Of a stretch of 17,436 nucleotides of DNA, positions 1-7,073 are shown in pieces. A program made the translations under genes and the position numbers. This stretch comes from Bacteroides sp. UBA1317 (GTDB lineage Bacteria; Bacteroidota; Bacteroidia; Bacteroidales; Bacteroidaceae): NCBI GenBank assembly GCA_002307035.1, contig DBTL01000154.1, forward strand, positions 1 to 17,436, written 5' to 3'. The notes below the pieces were generated by a model that saw only the letters and a list, made by a program, of their open reading frames with translations, was not told where the DNA came from and did no database searches. Numbering within the stretch: position 1 is the first letter of the stretch; every line of letters begins with the position of its first letter.

Positions 1-829
1 GCGAACGTTCACTTCTCACCCTTCTTCGAACATCAATTGATGTGGTGGTGGTGCAAGCATCCATGCGCGCAGTTGTTGTACCACAACAACCATACTTTCC
101 TTTGTCTTTTTCTACTTTACTTTCCTCTACTAGAGAATGCATTGCAACACGTTCATTATCAGCGTTTTGCAAATGTGCATTTTGCATTGTTTTTGCACTG
201 CTTTGCATGTTGTTTTGCACGCTATTTTGCGCATTGTTTTGTGCACTTTCAAACAATTCATTTGCACCGTTTTGCACCACTTCCGAGTGGTGCATTTCCG
301 TCTCTTTTTCGGTTCCGTTTTGAGTAGCATCAAGAGCTAGATCGGGAGTAAGATCAGGTTCAAATGGAGCAGTCGGAAAAAGTTCTTCCATCGGCAAAGG
401 TTCAGTACTCTCTTGTTGCGCGGCAGATGTCGAAGACGTATTTCTCCTCCTCTGTCTTCCTCTTGATGGTCGGGGCAAAGGCACAGCAGTCACTGTTTGT
501 TCCCTCCTCGCATCACGTGCCTTTCGTTTCTCTTCCAACGGCTTCATTCGTTTGATGAGACCCGCAGAGAAGAAAAGCCCCTCATCATCCACCACAAAAA
601 GTCCATATTTTTGCACCACATCACGCAAAAGTTCTACCGAAGTGAGCAATTGAATAGCCAACTGCGGAAGAAAAGAAATCGGCATCGAATAATTCTTCTG
701 CAAGCGCAGATTTTCCAACAAAGCCCAATAGAGCCCATATCCTTCATAGCCTTTATCCGATTTGAGACGCATTATCTTGAAGTTATTTTGCGCCGTAACA
801 TCGTGCGGAAAGTATTGATCATTCTCCAT
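1..829 (-). CDS. DUF4373 (Lin1244/Lin1753-like N-terminal) protein, 3' end outside window
   Basis: Translating the minus strand from the ATG at 829-827 gives an uninterrupted frame of 276 codons that is still open at base 1, so the C-terminus is missing. The N-terminus (MENDQYFPHD, then FKIMRLKSDKGYEGYGLYWA and LLENLRLQKNYSMPI, ending in GLFFSAGLIKRMKPLEEKRK, about residues 4-105) reads as the DUF4373 domain, which resembles phage/plasmid replication-initiation modules of the DnaD/Lin1244 kind. Its molecular role is not established. After residue about 105 the chain becomes basic (RRRN), then acidic, then Q/N-rich (QNNAQNSVQNNMQ), then Cys/Thr-rich. Genes of this family are often found near capsule loci in Bacteroides, which fits the operon downstream. 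It is divergent from the Xre-like gene at 963. The domain call is fairly firm, the function unknown. Confidence 0.82.
   Translation of the reverse strand, partial: MENDQYFPHDVTAQNNFKIMRLKSDKGYEGYGLYWALLENLRLQKNYSMPISFLPQLAIQLLTSVELLRDVVQKYGLFVVDDEGLFFSAGLIKRMKPLEEKRKARDARREQTVTAVPLPRPSRGRQRRRNTSSTSAAQQESTEPLPMEELFPTAPFEPDLTPDLALDATQNGTEKETEMHHSEVVQNGANELFESAQNNAQNSVQNNMQSSAKTMQNAHLQNADNERVAMHSLVEESKVEKDKGKYGCCGTTTARMDACTTTTSIDVRRRVRSERS
72..90. repeat. Perfect 8-3-8 inverted repeat inside the DUF4373 gene
   Basis: GTTGTTGT (72-79), spacer ACC (80-82) and ACAACAAC (83-90) form a perfect inverted repeat. On the minus strand it lies in the Cys/Gly/Thr-rich tail of the DUF4373 coding region. It could fold as a small hairpin in mRNA or be a chance result of Cys/Gly/Thr codons. 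No poly-U follows on either strand, so it is not a terminator. Confidence 0.4.
165..277 (-). repeat. Degenerate TGCAAAA tandem repeat coding a Q/N-rich stretch
   Basis: On the plus strand the motif TTTTGCAnn (or TTTTGYGCA) recurs about nine times in 112 bases, for example near 165, 180, 190, 201, 213, 225, 237, 261 and 270. Spacings are roughly 9-15 bases. On the coding (minus) strand each unit reads TGCAAAA and mostly encodes a V/M/L/A-Q-N/S unit. The repeat therefore makes the Q/N-rich segment of the DUF4373 protein. The frame stays open through all units. Confidence 0.7.
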
Positions 830-907
830 AAAAATACAATTTATATAAATTAAATTAAGTCGCTAATCGCCTGTGCATAAAGGTTCAGAAAAAGAAATCG
901 ATATTTT

Positions 908-925
908 GTTACGTAATTACGCAAC
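908..925. promoter_or_regulatory. Operator-like near-palindrome between divergent genes
   Basis: The 18-mer GTTACGTAATTACGCAAC differs from its own reverse complement at only one symmetric pair (positions 4 and 15). It sits in the 133-base divergent gap between the DUF4373 start (829) and the Xre-like start (963). A weak -7-like CATCTTTG lies at 947-954, which would place the palindrome over the matching -33 region. This is the layout expected for autoregulation by the neighbouring Xre-like protein. The binding itself is inference. Confidence 0.45.
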
Positions 926-962
926 AAGATAAAAAATAAAAAATGCCATCTTTGCGGGCAAC

Positions 963-1280
963 ATGAAGAAAAGACAACAACATAAGCTAAAAGGACCGAA
1001 ATCGAGCAAAATCATTCCGGAAATCCGAATTTTCGGAGAGAATCTAAAACAGATACGCCTAGACTGTAAGTTATCCATAGAAGAAGCCGGCTATATCACC
1101 AATGTGGAGAAGTCCCGGCTTTCGATGTATGAACATGCGAAAACACAAATGCGCATGGACACCTTCTTCCATATCATAGATGCCTATCGAAACTACATCA
1201 GAGAAAAGAAGATGCCTATACCCGAAACATTGACATTCTGCTACAAGATATTTCAGAAAAAGGAGAAGAAAAAAGGTTGA
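963..1280 (+). CDS. Small Xre-like helix-turn-helix DNA-binding protein
   Basis: The product is 105 residues. Residues about 24-75 (FGENLKQIRLDCKLSIEEAG, then NVEKSRLSMYEHAKTQMRMDTF) have the Xre/Cro-type HTH pattern: an opening lLKqiR helix, a turn with S-I-E-E-A, and a recognition helix followed by Y/E. Both ends are Lys/Arg-rich, as suits a DNA-binding protein. It is predicted to be a transcriptional regulator acting on nearby promoters. The palindrome at 908-925 just upstream is the obvious candidate site, and the glycan-operon promoter at 1341 lies just downstream. The start ATG lies within about 10 bases of a weak -7-like element, so the mRNA could be nearly leaderless. No family-specific name is recognised, and the HTH match is by eye. 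Confidence 0.75.
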   Translation: MKKRQQHKLKGPKSSKIIPEIRIFGENLKQIRLDCKLSIEEAGYITNVEKSRLSMYEHAKTQMRMDTFFHIIDAYRNYIREKKMPIPETLTFCYKIFQKKEKKKG

Positions 1281-1340
1281 GCGTTCACATTGTGTCGACA
1301 AAAAAGGATGGACCGGTAAATGTATTCTATAAAAAATGTT

Positions 1341-1370
1341 ATTGTAGTCTGGATATTATGTATATATTTG
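1341..1370 (+). promoter_or_regulatory. Bacteroides-type promoter of the glycan operon
   Basis: The -7 element TATATTTG at 1363-1370 matches TAnnTTTG exactly. A -33 element ATTG at 1341-1344 lies 18 bases upstream, close to the usual 19-21. The predicted transcription start is about 1377, giving a leader of roughly 35 bases before the ATG at 1412. No invertible-repeat flanks and no long leader for antitermination are seen. Confidence 0.65.
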
Positions 1371-1411
1371 CAAAATAGCGAAGCTAAAGAGAATATACAG
1401 AACAAGCAGTT

Positions 1412-2344
1412 ATGAGCGAGCCCAAAGTCAGCATCATCATCCCCGTGTACAACACCGCAGAGTACGTCCGCCAAGCAGTGGAAAGCATCACCGAGCAAAC
1501 ACTCAGGGAGATAGAGATCATTGTAGTGAACGACGGCTCCACTGATGGTAGTTTACAGATACTCGAAGAGTTGGCCGCACAGGATACTCGAATACAGGTA
1601 TATAGTCAAGAGAATAAAGGACAGAGTGTGGCACGCAACAATGGTGTGCAACACGCTACGGGCCAGTATCTCTATTTTATGGATAGTGACGATTTGTTGG
1701 ACGCAGATGCTTTAGAGTTATGCTATAAGAAATGCGAGGAACTAAAATTGGACTTTGTGTTTTTTGATGCGGAAATTCTCAACAAGGACAGTGCTTTAGC
1801 GATGGAGTTAAATTATAAGCGCTACGATCAAACAGATGACAAGCAAGTGTATGATGGGCAGGAATTACTCCGTCTATTAGTGATGAAGCATGCCTTCAGC
1901 CCATCACCATGCTTAAGCTTTATCCGAACAAGCTACTTCAAAAATGCCCGATTATCTTTTTATCCCAATATCATTCATGAAGATCAACTATTCACCTGCC
2001 TACTTTATCTGAAAGCTAAAAGGGTAATGAGCATACACCAATCTTTTTTCAAAAGACGCTTCAGAGCAGGTTCTACTATGACCCGCAAGTTCGCATGGAA
2101 AAATATGCAAGGATACCTCACTGTCAGTGACGAATTGTTGAACTACGCCAAAGCGAACCAAGAAGTACGCCCGGTTATCGATCTATTCTTAAAGCAGATG
2201 CTTGATGCAGCAGTGTGGCAAGCACATGTGCTACCATTCAGACAACGTATACGGTTGTTCCGTAAATCTGCATCCAAATACAAACAGTATGTAAGTAAAC
2301 GGACATTGGCCCTATTACTTTTCAAATCATTTGCTCCCAAATAG
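1412..2344 (+). CDS. GT2 family glycosyltransferase (GT-A fold), first gene of the glycan operon
   Basis: The product is 310 residues. It opens with the GT2 signature VSIIIPVYN (about 6-14), then VVNDGSTDGS for nucleotide binding, ENKGQSVARN, and the metal-binding DSDD at 91-94. A later HEDQLF supplies the usual E-D pair, followed by RRFRAGSTMT as in capsule and EPS transferases of the EpsJ/WaaE type. It is predicted to add one sugar from a nucleotide-sugar to a lipid-linked acceptor on the cytoplasmic face. There is no transmembrane segment. The sugar and linkage cannot be read from sequence. It starts 35 bases after the predicted transcription start and is 11 bases from the flippase gene, consistent with one transcript. 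Family call firm, substrate unknown. Confidence 0.93.
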   Translation: MSEPKVSIIIPVYNTAEYVRQAVESITEQTLREIEIIVVNDGSTDGSLQILEELAAQDTRIQVYSQENKGQSVARNNGVQHATGQYLYFMDSDDLLDADALELCYKKCEELKLDFVFFDAEILNKDSALAMELNYKRYDQTDDKQVYDGQELLRLLVMKHAFSPSPCLSFIRTSYFKNARLSFYPNIIHEDQLFTCLLYLKAKRVMSIHQSFFKRRFRAGSTMTRKFAWKNMQGYLTVSDELLNYAKANQEVRPVIDLFLKQMLDAAVWQAHVLPFRQRIRLFRKSASKYKQYVSKRTLALLLFKSFAPK

Positions 2345-2355
2345 CATTCATAAAA

Positions 2356-3804
2356 ATGACTAATATAAAGAAAGAGATTTTCTCAGGCGTATTCTATACT
2401 GCCGTGGCCAAATATTCGGGCATCATCATCTCGCTAGTAGTGGCAGGTGTATTAGCCCGATTGCTCTCACCCGACGATTTCGGTGTAGTAGCAATTGCCA
2501 CGGTCATCATTGGCTTCTTTGGCATCTTCACTGACATGGGAATATCGCCCGCCATTGTTCAGAACAAGGAGCTAACCAAGAGTGATCTTTCAGAAATATT
2601 TTCTTTCACCATCTGGATGGGAATTTTACTAGCTCTACTCTTTTTCGGAGCCTCGTGGCCCATTGCCGCATGGTATGGCAGCCCCATTCTGCGCACACTC
2701 TGCCAACTACTTGCTATCAACCTACTTTTTGCATCAGTCAACATTGTGCCCAATGCCCTATTCTATAAGAATAAAGAGTTTAAATACATTGCCTGGCGTA
2801 GTTTTCTGGTTCAAATAGCCACCGGTGCACTAGCCGTTGGTGTAGCCTTGGCCGGAGCAGGACTGTATGCGCTCATCGTCAGTCCTATCCTATCAAGCAT
2901 ACTTATTTGGGGGATTTCCTTTCGCAGATACCCACAACAAATGCGCCTCACATGGGGACTTGAAGCACTTCGCAAGATATTCAGTTACTCGGCCTACCAA
3001 TTCTTGTTCAACGTCATCAATTACTTCAGCCGCAACCTCGACAAACTTCTTATAGGTAAATACATGGGCATGAGCCCGTTGGGATACTACGAAAAATCCT
3101 ATCGCCTGATGATGCTTCCTTTGCAAAACATCACCCAAGTGATCACCCCTGTGATGCACCCCGTGCTGAGCGACTTCCAAAATGATCTCGAACGACTGTC
3201 ATCATCTTACGAAAAGATTGTCCGCTTCCTCGCCTTCATTGGTCTGCCGCTAAGTGTAGTACTGTTTTTCACCGCCCAAGAAGTTACTCTCATTATTTTT
3301 GGTGATCAATGGATGCCCTCCGTTCCAGTATTTCGCATACTCAGCCTCTCGGTGGGCATACAAATCATGCTATCTTCCTCCGGTTCCATCTTTCAGGCCG
3401 CCGGAGACACGCGCAGCCTCTTCATTTGCGGGCTTTTTTCTTCCACACTCAACGTAGCCGGAATGCTAATCGGTATCTTTTTCTTCGGCACATTAGAAGC
3501 TCTAGCCGCATGCATCTGCATCACCTTTGCTATCAACTTCGTGCAGTGTTATTGGCAGATGTATCACGTCACTTTCAAGCGTCGCAGCCTGATGCCCTTT
3601 CTCAGTCAGCTGCGCTCACCACTCCTAATTAGCCTGTTGCTTATAGCAATATTACTACCCGTCAGCCAAATTGTAAACGGAATGAATATATTTTTCACCC
3701 TTTGTGTAAAAGGTCTTCTTTTTCTTATTATATTTGGATGTTACATACAGTTCACCAAAGAGTATGACATAGTAGGAACAATAAAAAATTGGATAAAGCG
3801 ATGA
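2356..3804 (+). CDS. wzx: Wzx-type oligosaccharide flippase (MOP superfamily)
   Basis: The product has 482 residues, the usual length for the family. It is highly hydrophobic, with about 12-14 membrane segments. The N-terminus (KKEIFSGVFYTAVAKYSGII, then LLSPDDFGVVAIATVIIGFF) and the mid-protein RNLDKLLIGKYMGMSPLGYY are typical of the WzxC / Polysacc_synt_3 branch. It is predicted to move undecaprenyl-linked oligosaccharide across the inner membrane. It is flanked by glycosyltransferases, and its TGA overlaps the next start as ATGA at 3801-3804, implying translational coupling. Base composition is clearly richer in GC than the next gene (32 G+C in the 60 bases 3121-3180). Teichoic-acid or peptidoglycan-lipid flippases belong to the same superfamily, but the context favours glycan export. 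Confidence 0.92.
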   Translation: MTNIKKEIFSGVFYTAVAKYSGIIISLVVAGVLARLLSPDDFGVVAIATVIIGFFGIFTDMGISPAIVQNKELTKSDLSEIFSFTIWMGILLALLFFGASWPIAAWYGSPILRTLCQLLAINLLFASVNIVPNALFYKNKEFKYIAWRSFLVQIATGALAVGVALAGAGLYALIVSPILSSILIWGISFRRYPQQMRLTWGLEALRKIFSYSAYQFLFNVINYFSRNLDKLLIGKYMGMSPLGYYEKSYRLMMLPLQNITQVITPVMHPVLSDFQNDLERLSSSYEKIVRFLAFIGLPLSVVLFFTAQEVTLIIFGDQWMPSVPVFRILSLSVGIQIMLSSSGSIFQAAGDTRSLFICGLFSSTLNVAGMLIGIFFFGTLEALAACICITFAINFVQCYWQMYHVTFKRRSLMPFLSQLRSPLLISLLLIAILLPVSQIVNGMNIFFTLCVKGLLFLIIFGCYIQFTKEYDIVGTIKNWIKR

Positions 3805-4817
3805 AAATAACAATAGCAACTCCATTATATAACTCCGAAGACTATATTGAAGCGACAATGCTTTCTGCCCTGAATCAGTCTTATATAGATCTGGAATATC
3901 TCATTATTGATGATTGTGGAACAGATAAAAGTTTAGAAATAATTAGAAGATTGAAGAGCACTCATGTAAGGGGCAAAAATATAAGAATTATATCGCACAA
4001 AAAAAATATGGGAGTAGCAGAAGCTAGAAATACTGCCATTAGAAATGCAGAAGGAAGTTATCTTTTCTTTCTAGACAGCGACGATATTATGACACATAAT
4101 TGCATTGAATTACTATATGATGCGATAAAAAAGAAGGATGCAGAAATAGCAATTGGTTCATATGAAGAGACTAGTGAAAAAAGTGATTTAGTCGTTAAAC
4201 ATATACGCCCAAATATAGCACTCAAAGGAGAAAATTCTCTTCTTCAATATATATACACTACCCTAAACGTTAAAGATCACTATATTTGGAACATACTATT
4301 TAAAGTTTCATTTATAAGGAAAAATCAACTCTCCTTTGTCTTAACAAAAATTGGAGAGGACGTTATTTTTTACCATGACATGATAACCTTTGTAAAATCA
4401 TGTGTCCTTATTCCTGATATAACATATATTTATGTAAAAAGAGCAAATTCTTTATCGCAATTTAATAGCAGAGACCGAATAGAATTGGATGAAATAAAAG
4501 CACAATTGTATTTCCGACAATACAAAAAAGAAAAATTTCGTGAGTTAAAAGATAAGCCCTATGCAGCAAATGCAGCAGTACAAATTATGAAAGATTGCGT
4601 ATATGCTGCAATATCTATTATCAAAAAGAAAAATATAATTGTACCTCAAATCTCAAATAAAGAAATAAAAGAACTGTTAAAGTGCCCATTCTCATTGAAA
4701 GAAGCTATAGCTTTCAATAATAAAAGAACAATGAATATTGCTTTCTGGATATTAGCTCATTTACCGTATGAAATTGAACTAATCTTGCTATTAGGTTACA
4801 TAAAAATAAAGAAATGA
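3801..4817 (+). CDS. GT2 family glycosyltransferase, AT-rich, paralogue of 6025-7053
   Basis: I chose the ATG at 3801 because it forms an ATGA overlap with the flippase stop and puts the strand-1 motif ITIATPLYN right at the N-terminus; an in-frame TTG at 3789 is less likely. That gives 338 residues. Motifs are LIIDDCGTDKS (35-44), KNMGVAEARN, metal-binding DSDD (92-95), and GEDVIF with a downstream YVKRANSLSQ. The C-terminal tail NNKRTMNIAFWILAHLPYE matches the corresponding tail of the 6025 gene closely. It is a predicted cytoplasmic sugar transferase in the same glycan pathway, with unknown substrate. The gene is very AT-rich (12 G+C in the 60 bases 4621-4680), unlike the flippase before it, which suggests separate acquisition. 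Confidence 0.92.
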   Translation: MKITIATPLYNSEDYIEATMLSALNQSYIDLEYLIIDDCGTDKSLEIIRRLKSTHVRGKNIRIISHKKNMGVAEARNTAIRNAEGSYLFFLDSDDIMTHNCIELLYDAIKKKDAEIAIGSYEETSEKSDLVVKHIRPNIALKGENSLLQYIYTTLNVKDHYIWNILFKVSFIRKNQLSFVLTKIGEDVIFYHDMITFVKSCVLIPDITYIYVKRANSLSQFNSRDRIELDEIKAQLYFRQYKKEKFRELKDKPYAANAAVQIMKDCVYAAISIIKKKNIIVPQISNKEIKELLKCPFSLKEAIAFNNKRTMNIAFWILAHLPYEIELILLLGYIKIKK

Positions 4818-4879
4818 AAGATTCGAATGTCTTATTGTATAGCGTTAATCCTATTTTCGGACACATTTTAATATACTAA
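4814..4879 (+). CDS. Possible 21-codon ORF bridging two glycosyltransferase genes
   Basis: An ATG at 4814 overlaps the preceding TGA as ATGA and opens a 21-codon frame (MKDSNVLLYSVNPIFG...) that stops at 4877-4879, five bases before the next ATG at 4884. It fills the largest gap within the operon. The start resembles the first strand of a GT-B glycosyltransferase, so it may be a remnant of a lost gene. It could also be a coupling peptide that carries ribosomes across the gap, or chance. No homology claim can be made at this length. Confidence 0.25.
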   Translation: MKDSNVLLYSVNPIFGHILIY

Positions 4880-4883
4880 CAGG

Positions 4884-5996
4884 ATGAAAGCACTCTTTCT
4901 TATTTTCCACGGTTTCGAAAAGTCTAACGGCATTAGTAAAAAAATTCGTTATCAGGTAAAGGCACTTCAGGAATGCGGATTGGATGTGCGCACCTGCTAC
5001 TATGCTGTGGATGACCTAGGACATCGCAAATGGATGATAGACAAAGACATACTCATAGATCTTGGTACAGGAGTAATTGCTAAAATAAGAAAAAGATGCT
5101 TCTATAGTGCCATTAGCAATTATGTTGCAAAAGAAAATATATCATTTGTATACATGCGTTCATATCACAACGCAAATCCATTCACCATTCATTTAGTGAA
5201 ACAACTGAAAAAACAGGGCGCCAAAGTGGTCATGGAAATACCTACTTATCCATACGATCAGGAATATATCACTTTAAATGCAAAATGGGATCTCCTAATA
5301 GATAGATGCTTCAGAAAATATTTGGCTAAGCAATTTGATGCCATTATCACCTTTTCTAGCGAAGCAGTAATCTTTGGGCAACGTACTATCCAGATCTCTA
5401 ATGGTATTGATTTTTCTGCAATAAAGTTAAAACAACAGACCAATGACACAAGCTCTCACCTCCATTTGATTGGAGTAGCCGAAATACATTATTGGCACGG
5501 ATTTGACCGAATAATTGAAGGAATGGCGAATTTTTCTAATCTGAGCACTTACAATGTTTATTTCCATATCGTTGGCAACTTCAGTGGTTCGCGAGAGAAA
5601 GAGGAAATATCATCTTCTATAACCAAAAATCGTTTAGAGGAATTCGTGATACTCCATGGGGCAAAACATGGGAGGGAGCTGGATGAACTATTTGAACAAG
5701 CCGACTTTGCTATAGGAAGCCTAGGACGTCATCGAAGTGGCATCACTCACATCAAAACGCTAAAAAACAGGGAATATGCTGCAAGAGGAATTCCTTTTAT
5801 ATATTCTGAGACAGATGAAGATTTTGATGACAAACCATACATTATAAAGGCTCCAGCAAATGAAACTCCTATAAACATTCAAAATATCATAGATTTCTAC
5901 CGCCAAAAGAATATTCCTCCACAAGATATACGAAATTCCGTACTAGAACTTTCGTGGAAAAATCAGTTTAAAAAGATACTTGATAACATACATTGA
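4884..5996 (+). CDS. GT4-like (GT-B fold) glycosyltransferase
   Basis: The product is 370 residues. The N-terminal half starts MKALFLIFHGFEKSNGISKK with the glycine turn and following basic helix common in GT-B enzymes, and continues with FVYMRSYHNANP. The C-terminal half has LIGVAEIHYWHGFDRIIEGM (the conserved G.....KG/HGfD.li region of GT4), HIVGNFSG, VILHGAKHGRELDELFEQAD, and KNREYAARGIPFIYSE in the position of the family's nucleotide-sugar E-x7-E segment. It is predicted to be a cytoplasmic retaining transferase that extends the lipid-linked glycan. No membrane segments are seen. It has a moderate GC content and sits between two AT-rich GT2 paralogues. The specific sugar cannot be inferred. 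Confidence 0.85.
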   Translation: MKALFLIFHGFEKSNGISKKIRYQVKALQECGLDVRTCYYAVDDLGHRKWMIDKDILIDLGTGVIAKIRKRCFYSAISNYVAKENISFVYMRSYHNANPFTIHLVKQLKKQGAKVVMEIPTYPYDQEYITLNAKWDLLIDRCFRKYLAKQFDAIITFSSEAVIFGQRTIQISNGIDFSAIKLKQQTNDTSSHLHLIGVAEIHYWHGFDRIIEGMANFSNLSTYNVYFHIVGNFSGSREKEEISSSITKNRLEEFVILHGAKHGRELDELFEQADFAIGSLGRHRSGITHIKTLKNREYAARGIPFIYSETDEDFDDKPYIIKAPANETPINIQNIIDFYRQKNIPPQDIRNSVLELSWKNQFKKILDNIH

Positions 5997-6024
5997 TAAA
6001 TTAAATCTTTAAAATTATAATCTA

Positions 6025-7053
6025 ATGGAGAACGTAACGATAGCAATTCCAATATATAATTGTGAAAAATTCATTGAAAAAACAATGCTATCTGCTTTAA
6101 ACCAAACCTTTAAAAGCATAGAAATCTTAATAATAGATGATAAAGGAAGTGATGGAAGTATGAATATTATTTATCACCTACAACAGAATCACCCTAAAGG
6201 AAAAAATATAAGAATTGTCTCACATGAAAAGAATAAAGGTGTTGCTGCTGCAAGAAACACCGCAATAGACAATGCAAAAGGAGATTATCTTTTCTTTTTG
6301 GATAGTGACGATTTAATAGCTCCTACTTGCATAGAAATATTACACAAACAGATCCATGCAAAACAAACAGATATTGCAATAGCATCATCAATGAAATTTT
6401 ACGAGAATAGTAACAAAAAATTAATTAATAAAAAATACCCAGATATCGTAATCAAAGGGAAATATAAACTAGCTGAATCTCCTTTCTTATCACAAATATC
6501 GTCTGTCTGGAACATTTTATTTCCAATTACGACTCTCAAAGAAGAAGGAATACGGTTTCGCAATGTAGACAAATTTGAAGATATCCTCTTTATTACGGAA
6601 TTTTTGCTGACAATTAATTCGTGTGCATTTTCATCTGAGATCACATATAATTACAACATAAGACAAGATTCTCTTTGTCAATATTATGAAAGAGACATTA
6701 TACCGCTAAATGAGATATTAAAAGATGTGCCTATAAGAATAGAAATGAAAGAAATATGCAAAAAGAATAGGAATATGCCGTATATTCCTAATTTATGTGC
6801 CTCTATGATGAAAAGATGTATAGAGTCTGCTACGGCTATCTTAAATCAACAAAAAAAAATAAAGCCGCCAGCTCCGACAACTATAATAAAAGAAATATTA
6901 GCATATCCTCTGACATTCAAAGAAATCATTAAATTTAAAAATAAAAGAACAATCAATCTGTTTTTCTGGATGCTTGGAAAGCTCCCTTATTGTGGAATAG
7001 TTCTTTTTTTATCTTTTCTCCCGATGCTTATCAAATTGGTGAAATCGAAATAA
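6025..7053 (+). CDS. GT2 family glycosyltransferase, AT-rich, paralogue of 3801-4817
   Basis: The product is 342 residues. GT2 motifs are VTIAIPIYN (4-12), LIIDDKGSDGS (35-45), NKGVAAARNTA and metal-binding DSDD (93-96), then KFEDILF supplying the E-D pair and YNIRQDSLCQ. Nearly every block aligns with the 3801 gene: MLSALNQ, GKNIRI.SH.KN.GVA.ARNTAI, YLFFLDSDD and the tail KNKRTINLFFWMLGKLPY. The last 25 residues are hydrophobic then basic, possibly a peripheral membrane anchor. It is predicted to transfer a sugar to the growing lipid-linked glycan, perhaps a similar residue to its paralogue. The gap to the GT4 gene is 28 bases. It is AT-rich like its paralogue. Confidence 0.92.
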   Translation: MENVTIAIPIYNCEKFIEKTMLSALNQTFKSIEILIIDDKGSDGSMNIIYHLQQNHPKGKNIRIVSHEKNKGVAAARNTAIDNAKGDYLFFLDSDDLIAPTCIEILHKQIHAKQTDIAIASSMKFYENSNKKLINKKYPDIVIKGKYKLAESPFLSQISSVWNILFPITTLKEEGIRFRNVDKFEDILFITEFLLTINSCAFSSEITYNYNIRQDSLCQYYERDIIPLNEILKDVPIRIEMKEICKKNRNMPYIPNLCASMMKRCIESATAILNQQKKIKPPAPTTIIKEILAYPLTFKEIIKFKNKRTINLFFWMLGKLPYCGIVLFLSFLPMLIKLVKSK

Positions 7054-7073
7054 TAACAAGAAATAAGTAAATT

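Noticed and set aside
3..10. GAACGTTC palindrome reminiscent of the inverted repeats flanking invertible capsule promoters
   Set aside because: It is only 8 bp, lies within an open coding frame, and has no matching partner around a promoter in the window. The operon promoter at 1341-1370 has no flanking inverted repeats.
37..853. Plus-strand open frames of 60-120 codons over the first 850 bases
   Set aside because: They are antisense shadows of the DUF4373 gene on the minus strand. Their proteins are Phe/His/Cys-rich low-complexity translations of the TTTTGCA repeat.
1280..1320. Possible terminator after the Xre-like gene
   Set aside because: Only a weak GTTGA/TCGAC pairing is present, and no T run follows, so I do not call it.
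3789..3800. TTG start giving four extra residues for the second GT2
   Set aside because: The ATG at 3801 forms an ATGA overlap with the flippase stop and places the first GT2 strand at the normal distance from the N-terminus.
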